The position numbers and the translations under genes are program-made. Shown here in pieces: positions 50,595-58,808 of a stretch of DNA of 64,000 nucleotides (positions are counted from its first letter, which is position 1; every line of letters starts with the position of its first letter). This DNA comes from Streptomyces caniscabiei. Its GTDB lineage: Bacteria > Actinomycetota > Actinomycetes > Streptomycetales > Streptomycetaceae. The stretch lies in NCBI RefSeq assembly GCF_014930365.1, contig NZ_JABXWI010000006.1:472189-536188 (forward strand). The letters are read 5' to 3'. The notes below the pieces were generated by a model, which saw nothing but the letters and a program-made list of their open reading frames with translations, searched no databases and had not been told where the DNA came from.

Positions 50595-51202
50595 GGTGGG
50601 TTCCTCCGGCGGGGTGGTGTGGAGTTGCCGACAGGTCGACGATTAACACGCGTCTTCGAGTGTGGCGACCTCGTGTGATTACGGCATCTTGCCATTCGGG
50701 CATGTGCAATCAGATGACCAGCCATGTCAAAATCGGATAACGGGTGACCCCCGAATGACCTACGAACCGCCGTGGACCGCGTGATCACACCGGACCATGT
50801 GCGGGATTCCCCCCTTCCGGCCGGAAGATCTTCGGTGCATCTCAGGATGCGGTCGGCCGCGAACTCCGCACACGTGGCCGTACAGGATTTGTCGTGATGT
50901 GACCCGACTTGTCCTGTCATCCGTCGATGAGTCGAGCCAACCATGATCGTCTTCAATTGACCTTCGAGTTGTGACCTTCAAGGTATGAAGTCTCATGGAC
51001 TCGTCGTCGGCGCCGTCCGTCCGGTAAGAAGGTTCTTTACACCCCTCATCCGGGGCCCAGGGCGCGTGTGCGGCGCGCCCGTCGCGTCTGAGCCCGCAGG
51101 CGTCGCCGTACGTACCGGTGACCTGGGCCTTACGCGGTGCCCGCCCGCCTCCGAACCGGGAGCGGTCACCCTCAAACCATGCAGACCTAAGGGGTACACA
51201 CA
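50595..51202. other. Intergenic region between the amino-acid importer and malic enzyme
   Basis: About 608 bases with no convincing gene. It holds the importer promoter (TTGACA at 50725-50730 on the minus strand) and two direct repeats TGACCTTCGAG (50958-50968) and TGACCTTCAAG (50972-50982) that could bind a regulator of malic enzyme. Short ORFs here have no family features. Confidence 0.5.
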
Positions 51203-52444
51203 GTGGCAGCGGAGATTGTCAATCCTCGCACCGACAACAGCGACGGCAGTACGGGCCAGGAAGGCGGCGGGGAGCCCCTCAATTCCCTCGACTCCTTCGA
51301 CCCGGCGTTCGCCCTGCACCGCGGCGGCAAGATGGCCGTGCAGGCCACCGTGCCGATCCGGGACAAGGACGACCTGTCCCTCGCCTACACGCCCGGCGTC
51401 GCGCGGGTGTGCACCGCCATCGCCGAGCAGCCGGACCTGGTCAACGACTACACCTGGAAGTCGTCGGTCGTCGCCGTCGTGACGGACGGTACGGCGGTCC
51501 TCGGCCTCGGCGACATCGGCCCCGAGGCCTCCCTCCCCGTGATGGAGGGCAAGGCGATCCTGTTCAAGCAGTTCGGCGGCGTCGACGCGGTGCCGATCGC
51601 GCTCGCCTGCACGGACGTCGACGAGATCATCGAGACCGTGGTCCGCCTCGCTCCCTCCTTCGGCGGCGTGAACCTGGAGGACATCTCCGCGCCGCGCTGC
51701 TTCGAGATCGAGAAGCGGCTCCAGGAGCGCCTGGACATCCCGGTCTTCCACGACGACCAGCACGGTACGGCGGTCGTGACGCTGGCGGCCCTGCGGAACG
51801 CGGCGAAGCTGACCGGACGCGGTCTGGGCGACCTGCGCGCCGTCATCTCCGGCGCGGGCGCGGCGGGTGTCGCCATCGCCAAGATGCTGCTGGAGGCCGG
51901 TCTCGGCGACGTCGCGGTCACCGACCGCAAGGGCATCGTCTCCGTGGACCGCGAGGACCTCACCCCGGTCAAGCGCGAGCTCGCCGAACTCACCAACCGG
52001 GCCGGGCTGTCGGGCTCGCTGGAGGACGCCCTCGCGGGCGCGGACGTCTTCATCGGCGTCTCCGGCGGTACGGTCCCGGAGGAGGCGGTGGCCTCCATGG
52101 CGGAGAACGCGTTCGTGTTCGCCATGGCCAACCCCAACCCCGAGGTGCACCCGGACGTCGCCCACAAGTACGCGGCGGTCGTCGCGACCGGGCGCTCCGA
52201 CTACCCGAACCAGATCAACAACGTCCTCGCGTTCCCGGGGATCTTCGCGGGGGCCCTTCAGGTGCGGGCCTCCCGGATCACCGAGGGGATGAAGATCGCG
52301 GCGGCGGAGGCGTTGGCGTCGGTGGTCGGTGACGATCTTGCGGCGGACTATGTCATTCCGTCGCCGTTCGACGAGCGGGTTGCTCCTGCTGTGACCGCGG
52401 CGGTGGCTGCGGCGGCTCGGGCGGAGGGTGTGGCTCGGCGTTGA
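51203..52444 (+). CDS. NAD(P)-dependent malic enzyme
   Basis: 413 residues, GTG start. Oxidatively decarboxylates malate to pyruvate. LSLAYTPGVARVC holds the family Tyr, AVLGLGDIGPEASLPVMEGKA the catalytic Lys region, VFHDDQHGTAV the metal ligands, and AVISGAGAAGVAIAKMLLEAG the Rossmann fold. Short (~410) bacterial form without the phosphotransacetylase-like extension. Coenzyme choice cannot be settled by eye; provides NADPH or pyruvate/acetyl-CoA for lipids and antibiotics. Confidence 0.94.
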   Translation: MAAEIVNPRTDNSDGSTGQEGGGEPLNSLDSFDPAFALHRGGKMAVQATVPIRDKDDLSLAYTPGVARVCTAIAEQPDLVNDYTWKSSVVAVVTDGTAVLGLGDIGPEASLPVMEGKAILFKQFGGVDAVPIALACTDVDEIIETVVRLAPSFGGVNLEDISAPRCFEIEKRLQERLDIPVFHDDQHGTAVVTLAALRNAAKLTGRGLGDLRAVISGAGAAGVAIAKMLLEAGLGDVAVTDRKGIVSVDREDLTPVKRELAELTNRAGLSGSLEDALAGADVFIGVSGGTVPEEAVASMAENAFVFAMANPNPEVHPDVAHKYAAVVATGRSDYPNQINNVLAFPGIFAGALQVRASRITEGMKIAAAEALASVVGDDLAADYVIPSPFDERVAPAVTAAVAAAARAEGVARR

Positions 52445-52510
52445 GCCGTGGGGGTGGTCGGGGGTGCGTTCTTCGCCCCCGCCGCCCCTACCCGTCCCTC
52501 CTCAAGGGGC

Positions 52511-52627
52511 TGCGCCCCTTTGACCCCCGGCGTCCGTCCGGTGGGGGCTGGTCGCGCAGTTCCCCGCGCCCCTCAAAAAGCAGGGGCTGCGCCCCGTGCT
52601 TTTTGCTTTTAGGGGCGCGGGGAACTG
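52511..52627. repeat. Dispersed intergenic repeat, copy 4, inverted-repeat form
   Basis: The core at 52552-52573 (TCGCGCAGTTCCCCGCGCCCCT is its full length family; first 17 bases TCGCGCAGTTCCCCGCG) pairs with the inverse AGGGGCGCGGGGAACTG at 52611-52627; an internal AAAAAGC/GCTTTTT pair tops the stem. It follows malic enzyme and has the same upstream context (GGCTGCGCCCC...) as the copy at 8591. Confidence 0.7.
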
Positions 52628-52730
52628 ACGACGCACCCCCTCGTTCCCGTGCCCGGTGGGTGGGGGACGGGACGCGTGTCACAGGGGTTCGCGGTTCCAT
52701 CGGGTCCGGCATCCCCCTATGGTCAGGCGC

Positions 52731-53696
52731 ATGTTCGCTGCCTACGCCGCCCGCATCGACCGTGATCAACCGCTCAACGGACTGGAGTTGGGCGACCGGC
52801 CCGCGCCGGAACCGAGGCCCGGCTGGACGACCGTGAGGGTGAAGGCCGCCTCGCTGAACCATCACGACCTGTGGTCCCTGCGCGGAGTCGGCCTCGCGGA
52901 GGACAAGTTGCCCATGATCCTCGGCTGTGACGCCGCCGGCGTCGACGAGGACGGCAACGAGGTCGTGCTGCACTCGGTGATCGGCCAGTCCGGCCACGGC
53001 GTCGGCCCGGACGAACCCCGCTCGATCCTCACCGAGCGCTACCAGGGCACCTTCGCCGAGCTCGTCTCCGTCCCCACCTGGAACGTCCTGCCCAAGCCGG
53101 CCGAGCTCTCCTTCGAAGAGGCCGCCTGTCTGCCCACCGCCTGGCTGACGGCCTACCGCATGCTCTTCACCAACGCCGGTGTACGCCCCGGCGACTCCGT
53201 TCTCGTCCAGGGCGCCGGCGGCGGTGTCGCCACCGCCGCGATCGTGCTCGGCAAGGCGGCGGGCCTGCGGGTCTTCGCCACCAGCCGGGACGAGGCCAAG
53301 CGCAAGCGGGCACTGGAACTCGGTGCCGTGGAGGCGCTGGAGTCGGGGGCTCGGCTCCCGCAGCGCGTCGACGCGGTCATCGAGACCGTCGGCGCCGCCA
53401 CCTGGTCCCACTCGGTGAAGTCCCTGCGCCCCGGCGGCAGTCTCGTCATCTCGGGCGCCACCAGCGGCGATCGCCCCTCCCACGCCGAACTGACCCGCAT
53501 CTTCTTCCTCGAACTCAAGGTCGTCGGCTCCACCATGGGGACCAAGGACGAGTTGGAGGATCTGCTCTCCTTCTGCGCCGCGACCGGTGTCCGCCCCGTC
53601 ATCGACGAGGTGCTGCCGCTGGACCGCGCCCGCGAGGGCTTCGAACGCCTCGCGTCGGGCGACCAGTTCGGCAAGATCGTGCTCACCAGCCCCTGA
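52731..53696 (+). CDS. Zinc-type/quinone oxidoreductase-like MDR protein
   Basis: 321 residues from the ATG at 52731 (MFAAYAARIDRDQPLNGLEL). Medium-chain dehydrogenase fold: N-terminal GroES-like part (ASLNHHDLWSLRG, GCDAAGV) and Rossmann motif VLVQGAGGGVATAAIVLGKAAG. The structural-zinc Cys cluster is absent, so a quinone-reductase-like, zinc-free member. Uses NAD(P)H; substrate unknown. Confidence 0.9.
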   Translation: MFAAYAARIDRDQPLNGLELGDRPAPEPRPGWTTVRVKAASLNHHDLWSLRGVGLAEDKLPMILGCDAAGVDEDGNEVVLHSVIGQSGHGVGPDEPRSILTERYQGTFAELVSVPTWNVLPKPAELSFEEAACLPTAWLTAYRMLFTNAGVRPGDSVLVQGAGGGVATAAIVLGKAAGLRVFATSRDEAKRKRALELGAVEALESGARLPQRVDAVIETVGAATWSHSVKSLRPGGSLVISGATSGDRPSHAELTRIFFLELKVVGSTMGTKDELEDLLSFCAATGVRPVIDEVLPLDRAREGFERLASGDQFGKIVLTSP

Positions 53697-53716
53697 CGGG
53701 TTGACTCCCTCGGCGT

Positions 53717-53754
53717 GACGACGGCCGGCCCGGACCTCCGGGCCGGCCGTCGTC
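53717..53754. terminator. Very strong terminator hairpin
   Basis: A perfect 18-bp stem (left arm GACGACGGCCGGCCCGGA, 53717-53734) with a 2-base loop, right after the oxidoreductase gene and directly before the operators of the HTH gene. Confidence 0.85.
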
Positions 53755-53801
53755 ATGTCAACCAGGGTTGACGCGCCCGGTCATGTCAATGTAGGTTGAC
53801 G
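53755..53801 (+). promoter_or_regulatory. Twin operators and promoter of the HTH/Clp-N pair
   Basis: ATGTCAACCAGGGTTGACG (53755-53773) and ATGTCAATGTAGGTTGACG (53783-53801) are two palindromic sites of the form GTCAA-N7-TTGAC, 28 bp apart. They contain the -35 TTGACG (53768) and, 18 bases on, the -10 TAGGTT (53792). The predicted start coincides with the ATG at 53804, so the mRNA is probably leaderless and the operators would block it, likely autorepression. Confidence 0.75.
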
Positions 53802-53803
53802 TC

Positions 53804-54013
53804 ATGACCGAAGCAACGGATCTCGCCGAGCGCGCGGGCGATCGAGACCCCCGGGTCGGACTGCGAGCCGTCGCCGCGCTGCGGAGGCTGCTGGAGCAGT
53901 TGGAGTCGGTACAGGTGCGCAGCGCGCGCAACCAGGGCTGGTCGTGGCAGGAGATCGCCGCGGAACTCGGCGTCAGCAGGCAGGCCGTCCACAAGAAGTA
54001 CGGGAGGCATTGA
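53804..54013 (+). CDS. Small HTH DNA-binding protein
   Basis: 69 residues: an acidic start, a Leu-rich helix (LRAVAALRRLLEQLESVQVRSAR) for dimerisation, and a C-terminal HTH (WSWQEIAAELGVSRQAVHKKYG). Overlaps the next gene (TGATG). Probably binds the twin palindromes in front of its own start and regulates the Clp-N protein; no ligand domain, so the partner may sense the signal. Confidence 0.88.
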   Translation: MTEATDLAERAGDRDPRVGLRAVAALRRLLEQLESVQVRSARNQGWSWQEIAAELGVSRQAVHKKYGRH

Positions 54014-54624
54014 TGTTCGAGCGGTTCACGAAGGATGCCCGGGCCGTGGTACTGGGCGCGGTCGAGCATGCCGAACGCGCCCGTGCGGGGGAGGTGACCG
54101 AGGAACATCTGCTCCTCTCCCTGCTGGACAGGAAGGCCAGCCGCGCCTCGTTCGCCCTGGGCGCGCTCGGGCTGGCCGAGGGCGAGCGCCGCGACTCCGT
54201 CGCCCGGGCCCTCGCCGAGGCCCGGCGCCGGGGCGGCCTCTCCCGCGCGGACACGGACGCCCTCTCCGGTCTCGGCATCGACCTCTCGGAGATCGTCTCC
54301 CGCGTCGAAGAGGCCCACGGGGTCGGAGCGTTGGAACCGGGTGCGACGGGCCGCCGACGGCGGCGGTCGTCGGGGCATCGTCCCTTCACCCGCGGTGCCA
54401 AGGACGTCCTCACCCGCTCCCTGCGCACCGCCCACGCCCACCGCGACCTCCCCCACGCTCGAATCCGCTCGCGCGGGGGGACCCCCGTCATCGGCGACGA
54501 GCACCTCCTCCTCGCCCTCACCACCCGCCCCGGAGTCCCGGCCGAGGTCCTCGCCGACCATGGGGTGACCTACGAGACGTTGGAGCGGGTCCTCTACGGG
54601 GTCGGGGAGGCCAAGGCGGGTTGA
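54013..54624 (+). CDS. Clp N-terminal-domain protein
   Basis: 203 residues. Two Clp_N repeats: FTKDARAVVLGAVEHAERARAGEVTEEHLLLSLLD (~5-40) and FTRGAKDVLTRSLRTAHA...IGDEHLLLAL (~118-175), joined by an Arg-rich linker. No AAA+ ATPase part, so it cannot unfold proteins alone; it may deliver a substrate to ClpC/ClpA or sense damaged proteins. Paired with the HTH gene, suggesting it is an anti-regulator or sensor. Confidence 0.85.
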   Translation: MFERFTKDARAVVLGAVEHAERARAGEVTEEHLLLSLLDRKASRASFALGALGLAEGERRDSVARALAEARRRGGLSRADTDALSGLGIDLSEIVSRVEEAHGVGALEPGATGRRRRRSSGHRPFTRGAKDVLTRSLRTAHAHRDLPHARIRSRGGTPVIGDEHLLLALTTRPGVPAEVLADHGVTYETLERVLYGVGEAKAG

Positions 54625-54700
54625 GTTGAAGGGAGTCGGAGTCGGCTGGGAGGGGGCGGCGGTGGGAAGGGTGTTGCGGGCTGTCCGGGCGGCGCGACGG

Positions 54701-54722
54701 TCGGGCGGTTCCCCGCGCCCCT
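54701..54722 (+). repeat. Dispersed intergenic repeat, diverged copy 5
   Basis: TCGGGCGGTTCCCCGCGCCCCT differs at a few positions from the core at 494 (TCGCGCAGTTCC...). It lies between the convergent Clp-N and PadR-family genes. Confidence 0.55.
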
Positions 54723-54753
54723 CGACGAGGGGTGCCCGATGCCGGTCCTCCGG

Positions 54754-55869
54754 TCACCCCCTGGGGGCTCGCAGTATCACCCCGATGTGTGCCGCCGCTG
54801 TCGACAGATGGCGGCGGGCGTCACGGAGTTGGGCCTCTGTCACGCCGTGGTCGCGGGCCGCGTCGCGGATGTCGTCGCGGAAGCGGTCCAGCAGGCGGTC
54901 GAGGTCGCGGGACGGGTCGCCGGTGGGGGTCTCGTGCACCCAGGCGGGCTCGTACTCGGCAGGGAAGTCCTCAGGGGTGGTCGAGTACTCGGGCTCCCCA
55001 CCGCCGGTGGCTGTCCCGGTCCCCTTTGGCGAGGTCGTCCCCGGGCCCGGGCCGCCTTCCGCGCCGGCCGTCGTCGAGCCGGGCTCCGGTCCCGGCCGTC
55101 CGAAGCCGAAGTCCTTGCCGAACTCCTTTCCGAAGTCCTTCCCGAACTCGCCGAACTCCTTGGCCAGCTCGGTCAGCCCCTCGCGCACCCCCGTCGGCCA
55201 GTCGCCCCGGGTGAAGTGGTCCTGGACGTGGTCCTGGACCCGCTTGGCGATGCGCTGCAACTCCTCCTGGGCCTGGGTGCGGGCGTGCTCCTGCGCTTCC
55301 TTCGCCTGGCGGCGGGCGCGCTGGGCCTCCTCCCGGGCTCGCCGGCTCTCGTCCTTCGCCCGGCGGGCCTGCTCCTTCCACTCCTGCTTGACGCGGCGCA
55401 TCTCCTCCTTCGCGACCCGCCAGGACTCGCTGTCGGCATACTCTCCGGGCTCTCCGGACGGGCCCCCGTCCCCGCCGCCCCTGCGGGCCTCGGAGGCCGC
55501 CGCCCGCATCTCACGGCGCAGGTCGCCCGCCGCGCCCCTGACATCGGCCCGGATCTCGGCGGCCAGCTCCGCGACCGACTCCCGGATCTCAAGCTCCAGA
55601 TCGGCCAACTCGCCGCTGCGGTCGGCCAGTTCGGCGCGGCCCGCGTCGGTGATCGCGTAGACCTTGCGGCCGCCCTCGGTGGTGTGGGTGACCAGGCCCT
55701 CGGCCTCCAGCTTGGCCAGGCGGGGGTAGACGGTGCCGGCCGAGGGCGCGTACAGGCCCTGGAAGCGTTCCTCCAGCAGGCGGATCACCTCGTAGCCGTG
55801 GCGTGGGGCCTCGTCCAGCAGCTTCAGCAGGTACAGCCGCAGGCGTCCGTGGGCGAAGACGGGAGGCAT
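54754..55869 (-). CDS. PadR-family regulator with a long coiled-coil extension
   Basis: 371 residues. N-terminal PadR winged helix (MPPVFAHGRLRLYLLKLLDEAPRHGYEVIRLLEE, then YPRLAKLEAEGLV), far longer than usual (~110-180). Beyond residue ~90 lie a charged helical segment (EEMRRVKQEWKEQARRAKDESRRAREEAQRARRQAKEAQ in part) likely to form a coiled coil, a Gly/Pro-rich linker and a folded C-terminus. Translationally close (1 base) to the upstream DUF4097 gene. Confidence 0.85.
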   Translation of the reverse strand: MPPVFAHGRLRLYLLKLLDEAPRHGYEVIRLLEERFQGLYAPSAGTVYPRLAKLEAEGLVTHTTEGGRKVYAITDAGRAELADRSGELADLELEIRESVAELAAEIRADVRGAAGDLRREMRAAASEARRGGGDGGPSGEPGEYADSESWRVAKEEMRRVKQEWKEQARRAKDESRRAREEAQRARRQAKEAQEHARTQAQEELQRIAKRVQDHVQDHFTRGDWPTGVREGLTELAKEFGEFGKDFGKEFGKDFGFGRPGPEPGSTTAGAEGGPGPGTTSPKGTGTATGGGEPEYSTTPEDFPAEYEPAWVHETPTGDPSRDLDRLLDRFRDDIRDAARDHGVTEAQLRDARRHLSTAAAHIGVILRAPRG

Positions 55870-55870
55870 G

Positions 55871-56815
55871 TCAGAGCACCTTCTTGTCGGTCGTGCGAGG
55901 GGTCGTGCCGTCGGTCGCGTCGGCGGGCGCGTCTGCGGATGTGGCGTTCGCGTCAGCGGCCTTGGCGTCCGGGTCGGGGGAGTCCGGGGTGTCCCAGGGC
56001 TGGTCCTCCGACGGGGGCCTGCGGAGGAGGGCGATGGAGCCGGAGATCGTCGTGGCCTTGAGGCGGCCGTTGCCCGGGCCGAGGCGGCCGGTGACCTTGT
56101 GGGCGCCCCAGGGGCCGCTGACACGGAGGTCGTCGAAGGCGTTGGAGATGGTGCCGCTGGCCGTGTTGGCCTCGACCTCGGCGTCGGCGGGGTGGGGGAG
56201 GCGGATGGCGATCTCGCCGGAGACGCTGGAGAGGCCGATGTCGGTGGGGCCGCCCATGGGGTCGAGGTCGAGGATGATGGCACCGCTCACCGAGTCGGCC
56301 TTCACCGTGGGGCAGGAGCCCTCTATGACGGTCAGATCGCCGGAGACGGAACTGAGCCGCAGATCGCCGGTGAGGGCCTGTGCCTCCACACTTCCCGAGA
56401 CCGTGGTGGCGCGCACCGGGCCCGACAGGCCGACCAGGGTGGTGTCCCCCGAGACGCCCTTCACCTCCGTACGCCCTCCCAGCCCGGAGACGACGGCCGT
56501 GGCACCCACCACGCCCACCTCGACCCGGGTGCCCGTGGGGACGGCGAGCGACACCAGGACGTTGCGGCGCCAGCCCTTGCGGTCGAGCCACTTCAGGAAG
56601 CCCTTCCAGGGCAGGTCGTCGTAGGCCACGGTCAGGGTGCCGTCCTTCTGCGTCACCGTAAGCGGTGGGCCCTCGACATCGGCCACCTCCAGGCGGGCGG
56701 AACCTTCGTCGGTGCCCATGACGTTCACCGTTCCGTTGACGACGCGCACGTGCAGTGCCGTCACCGGCTCGTCGAACGTGAGCTTTCGCGGCTCGGCGAC
56801 GGACCACTCGGACAT
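55871..56815 (-). CDS. DUF4097 (toastrack) family protein
   Basis: 314 residues from the ATG at 56815 (MSEWSVAEPRKLTFDEPV) after GGAGG. Repeated short beta strands (GTVNVMG, VVSGLGGRTEVKGVSGDTTLVGLSG, VSGSVEAQALTGDLRLSSVSG, SGAIILDLDP) form a right-handed solenoid-like fold of unknown function, with an Ala/Asp/Thr-rich C-terminal tail. Has no signal peptide. It precedes the padR gene and shares its palindromic promoter, so PadR probably regulates both. Confidence 0.85.
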   Translation of the reverse strand: MSEWSVAEPRKLTFDEPVTALHVRVVNGTVNVMGTDEGSARLEVADVEGPPLTVTQKDGTLTVAYDDLPWKGFLKWLDRKGWRRNVLVSLAVPTGTRVEVGVVGATAVVSGLGGRTEVKGVSGDTTLVGLSGPVRATTVSGSVEAQALTGDLRLSSVSGDLTVIEGSCPTVKADSVSGAIILDLDPMGGPTDIGLSSVSGEIAIRLPHPADAEVEANTASGTISNAFDDLRVSGPWGAHKVTGRLGPGNGRLKATTISGSIALLRRPPSEDQPWDTPDSPDPDAKAADANATSADAPADATDGTTPRTTDKKVL

Positions 56816-56884
56816 GGTGCTGACCTCCTCGACGGACCAAGACACGACAAGAACACCAGACGCGCACTATCGCGTCTCCCGCAA

Positions 56885-56904
56885 TTCACGATATATCGCG
56901 GTGA
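56885..56904. promoter_or_regulatory. PadR-type palindromic operator
   Basis: CGATATATCG (56889-56898) is a perfect palindrome embedded in TTCACGATATATCGCGGTGA, an A/T-rich island that stands out in this GC-rich genome. It is ~70 bases upstream of the DUF4097 gene and ~70 upstream of the divergent gene at 56975. A related ACTATCGCG half lies at 56867. Confidence 0.6.
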
Positions 56905-56974
56905 GGGAAAGTCAAGACACCCGTTCTGGTGATCCCGCAGGATGTTCCCGGACAAATCGGCCTAGCGTGGAGGC

Positions 56975-57826
56975 ATGTCGACGGAACGCTCCCAGGGATC
57001 CCGTGACCCCCGGCCCGCCCCCGCGCCCGGCGCGCTCCTGCTCTGCCGGGCGGATCCCGACTCCGTCGCCCCCGTCGCCCAGCTGCTGCGCGAACGCATG
57101 CTGCTCGTCCCCGCCGGCCCCGAGTGGACGGCGCTCGTACCGGAGGGAAAGCCCTGGTCGCACGGCGGGGAGCTGGTCGACCGGGTCCTCACCGGCTGGG
57201 CCACCGCCCTCGCCGTCGGAGTCCCGTGGCCCGTCCTCGCCCTGTGGTGGGACGCCGACCGCGGCGGCTACACGCTCGCCGCCGGATTCCGCCGCACCGT
57301 CGGCTACGTATGGCTCGCGAACGGCACCCCCGTCGGCGAGGACGAGGCCATGCGCACCTTCGCCGCCCGACTGGGGCTGGATCCGGTCCTTGACGGGGAG
57401 TCGCTGGACCACCTCACCGAGCCCGACCCGGCCGCCGACGCCCGCGCCCGCCTGCTGGGCCTGCTCGCCGTCCTCACCCGCGCGGGCATGTCACTCCCCG
57501 CGGGCCTCACCCCGGGCGAACCCGCCGACCGGCTCCGTGAGGTCGCCCGTGTCCAGCCCGGGGTCCAGCGCATCGAGTGGACCGGCTGGCGCGGGGCCGT
57601 CCGCACGGAACTCGACGCCCTCGAACGTGGCCGCCTCGGCCCGTGGCTCCCCTGGGCCGGCACCCCCAGAGCGCGCGCCCTTGCCACCGTCCAGCTCCTC
57701 GCGGGCCTCCCGCTCACCGCCTGGGGCCTGCACCGCCGCAGCCCCGGCTGGCTCGTCGCCGGCGCCCTCCTGATCGGCCACGGCACCCTGGGCCTGCTCT
57801 ACGACCTGGCCCACCCGCGAGACTGA
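56975..57826 (+). CDS. Hypothetical protein with two C-terminal hydrophobic segments
   Basis: 283 residues. Soluble N-terminal two-thirds (ALLLCRADPDSVAPVAQLLRERMLLVPAGPEW...) of no known family to me, then two C-terminal hydrophobic stretches (ATVQLLAGLPLTAWGLHRRS and LVAGALLIGHGTLGLLYDLA) that may anchor it in the membrane. Divergent from the DUF4097-PadR pair. Its stop lies inside a 57-bp tandem repeat. Confidence 0.75.
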   Translation: MSTERSQGSRDPRPAPAPGALLLCRADPDSVAPVAQLLRERMLLVPAGPEWTALVPEGKPWSHGGELVDRVLTGWATALAVGVPWPVLALWWDADRGGYTLAAGFRRTVGYVWLANGTPVGEDEAMRTFAARLGLDPVLDGESLDHLTEPDPAADARARLLGLLAVLTRAGMSLPAGLTPGEPADRLREVARVQPGVQRIEWTGWRGAVRTELDALERGRLGPWLPWAGTPRARALATVQLLAGLPLTAWGLHRRSPGWLVAGALLIGHGTLGLLYDLAHPRD

Positions 57827-57940
57827 ACCGGCCGCGAGACAAGACGGAAGCCGGCCGTGGAGTGAGCGGGCCACGGGACTGAACCGGGCCGCGAGACAAG
57901 ACGGAAGCCGGCCGTGGAGCGAGCCGGCCGCGAGGCTGAA
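57821..57940. repeat. 57-bp tandem repeat after the hypothetical gene
   Basis: GACTGAACCGGGCCGCGAGAC-type units: CCGCGAGACAAGACGGAAGC occurs at 57832 and 57889, with a partial third copy near 57927. The first unit includes the TGA stop at 57824-57826. Confidence 0.8.
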
Positions 57941-58022
57941 GCCGGTCGTACGAGTGAGGTCGGCCCCGCCGCCGAGCCCTGGCCCTGTCGCTGAGCCCCG
58001 GCCGCGCCCGCCCAAAAGGTGG

Positions 58023-58205
58023 CTACTCGTCCTCGTCCTCGTCGTCCAGCCGTGCCAGCCACGTGGCCAGCCGCTCCACCGGCACCTCGAAGTCCGGGTT
58101 CAGGTCCACGAAGGTCCGCAGCTGCTCGGCGAGCCACTCGAACGTGACCTCCTCCTCGCCGCGCCGCTTCTCCAGTTCCTCGATGCCGCGGTCGGTGAAG
58201 TACAT
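58023..58205 (-). CDS. Small acidic conserved protein (DUF6104-like)
   Basis: 60 residues, MYFTDRGIEELEKRRGEEEV, ending in a DDEDEDE tail. I recall this as a widespread small Streptomyces family (DUF6104). Helical, no catalytic motif, function unknown. Monocistronic, with a good AGGAGAG-type ribosome binding site upstream. Confidence 0.8.
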   Translation of the reverse strand: MYFTDRGIEELEKRRGEEEVTFEWLAEQLRTFVDLNPDFEVPVERLATWLARLDDEDEDE

Positions 58206-58361
58206 GGCTCGCTCTCCTGGGTCCGTACATGGTCGATGTGCCGCTCACAGCGTACGAAATCGATCGACGCCCCTCGGTCGCGTCGGCCGACGGCTATGGT
58301 GTGCGCCTGGCGATTTCTGGGCAACTGCCCTATTTCGTACGCCTGTTCAGGGAGCGGTGAG

Positions 58362-58808
58362 ATGTCCGAACTGATATCGGCGGTCGGTCAGCTGTCCCCC
58401 TATCTGAGCGCGGCCGCGGCCTCGATGGGGACGGCCGTGCTCGTCACGGCCAGGGATCAGCTGGCGGTCAGTGCCGTACGCGGCGGCCGCGCGTTCCTGG
58501 CCGCGGCCCTGCGCCGCCGGGACGACGCGGGGGACGAGGACGCCGCCGGGGCGGCGACGGTGTTCGAAGGGCTCGGCGACGAGGAGCGGGCCCTGGTGGA
58601 AGCGGCCGTGGGCCACTGGCTCGCCGGTGGCGACCTGAGCGCCGCCGCCCTGGAGGCGCAGGTCACGAAGGCCGAGGGCGTCGGGCGGGGCGGTGACCTC
58701 CATGTGACGGCTCGCGGGAGGCACGCGGTGGCCGTGGGGCGGATCGAACGCGATCTCACCATCACGTTCGGGGCGGACCCGCGAGCGGCAGATGTCCCAG
58801 CCGACTGA
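58362..58808 (+). CDS. Hypothetical protein, first gene of a three-gene group
   Basis: 148 residues, MSELISAVGQLSPYLSAAAA. A possible membrane-proximal helix (~8-30), a basic/acid alternating middle (AALRRRDDAGDEDAAGAA) and a C-terminal HVTARGRHAVAVGRIERDLTI strand-rich part. No family recognised. GGAGCGG precedes the ATG. Overlaps the next gene by 17 bases, so coupled. Confidence 0.7.
   Translation: MSELISAVGQLSPYLSAAAASMGTAVLVTARDQLAVSAVRGGRAFLAAALRRRDDAGDEDAAGAATVFEGLGDEERALVEAAVGHWLAGGDLSAAALEAQVTKAEGVGRGGDLHVTARGRHAVAVGRIERDLTITFGADPRAADVPAD

Noticed and set aside
50985..51482. ORF beginning MKSHGLVVGA before malic enzyme
   Set aside because: It overlaps the true malic enzyme start in another frame, lacks a ribosome binding site and has no family features.
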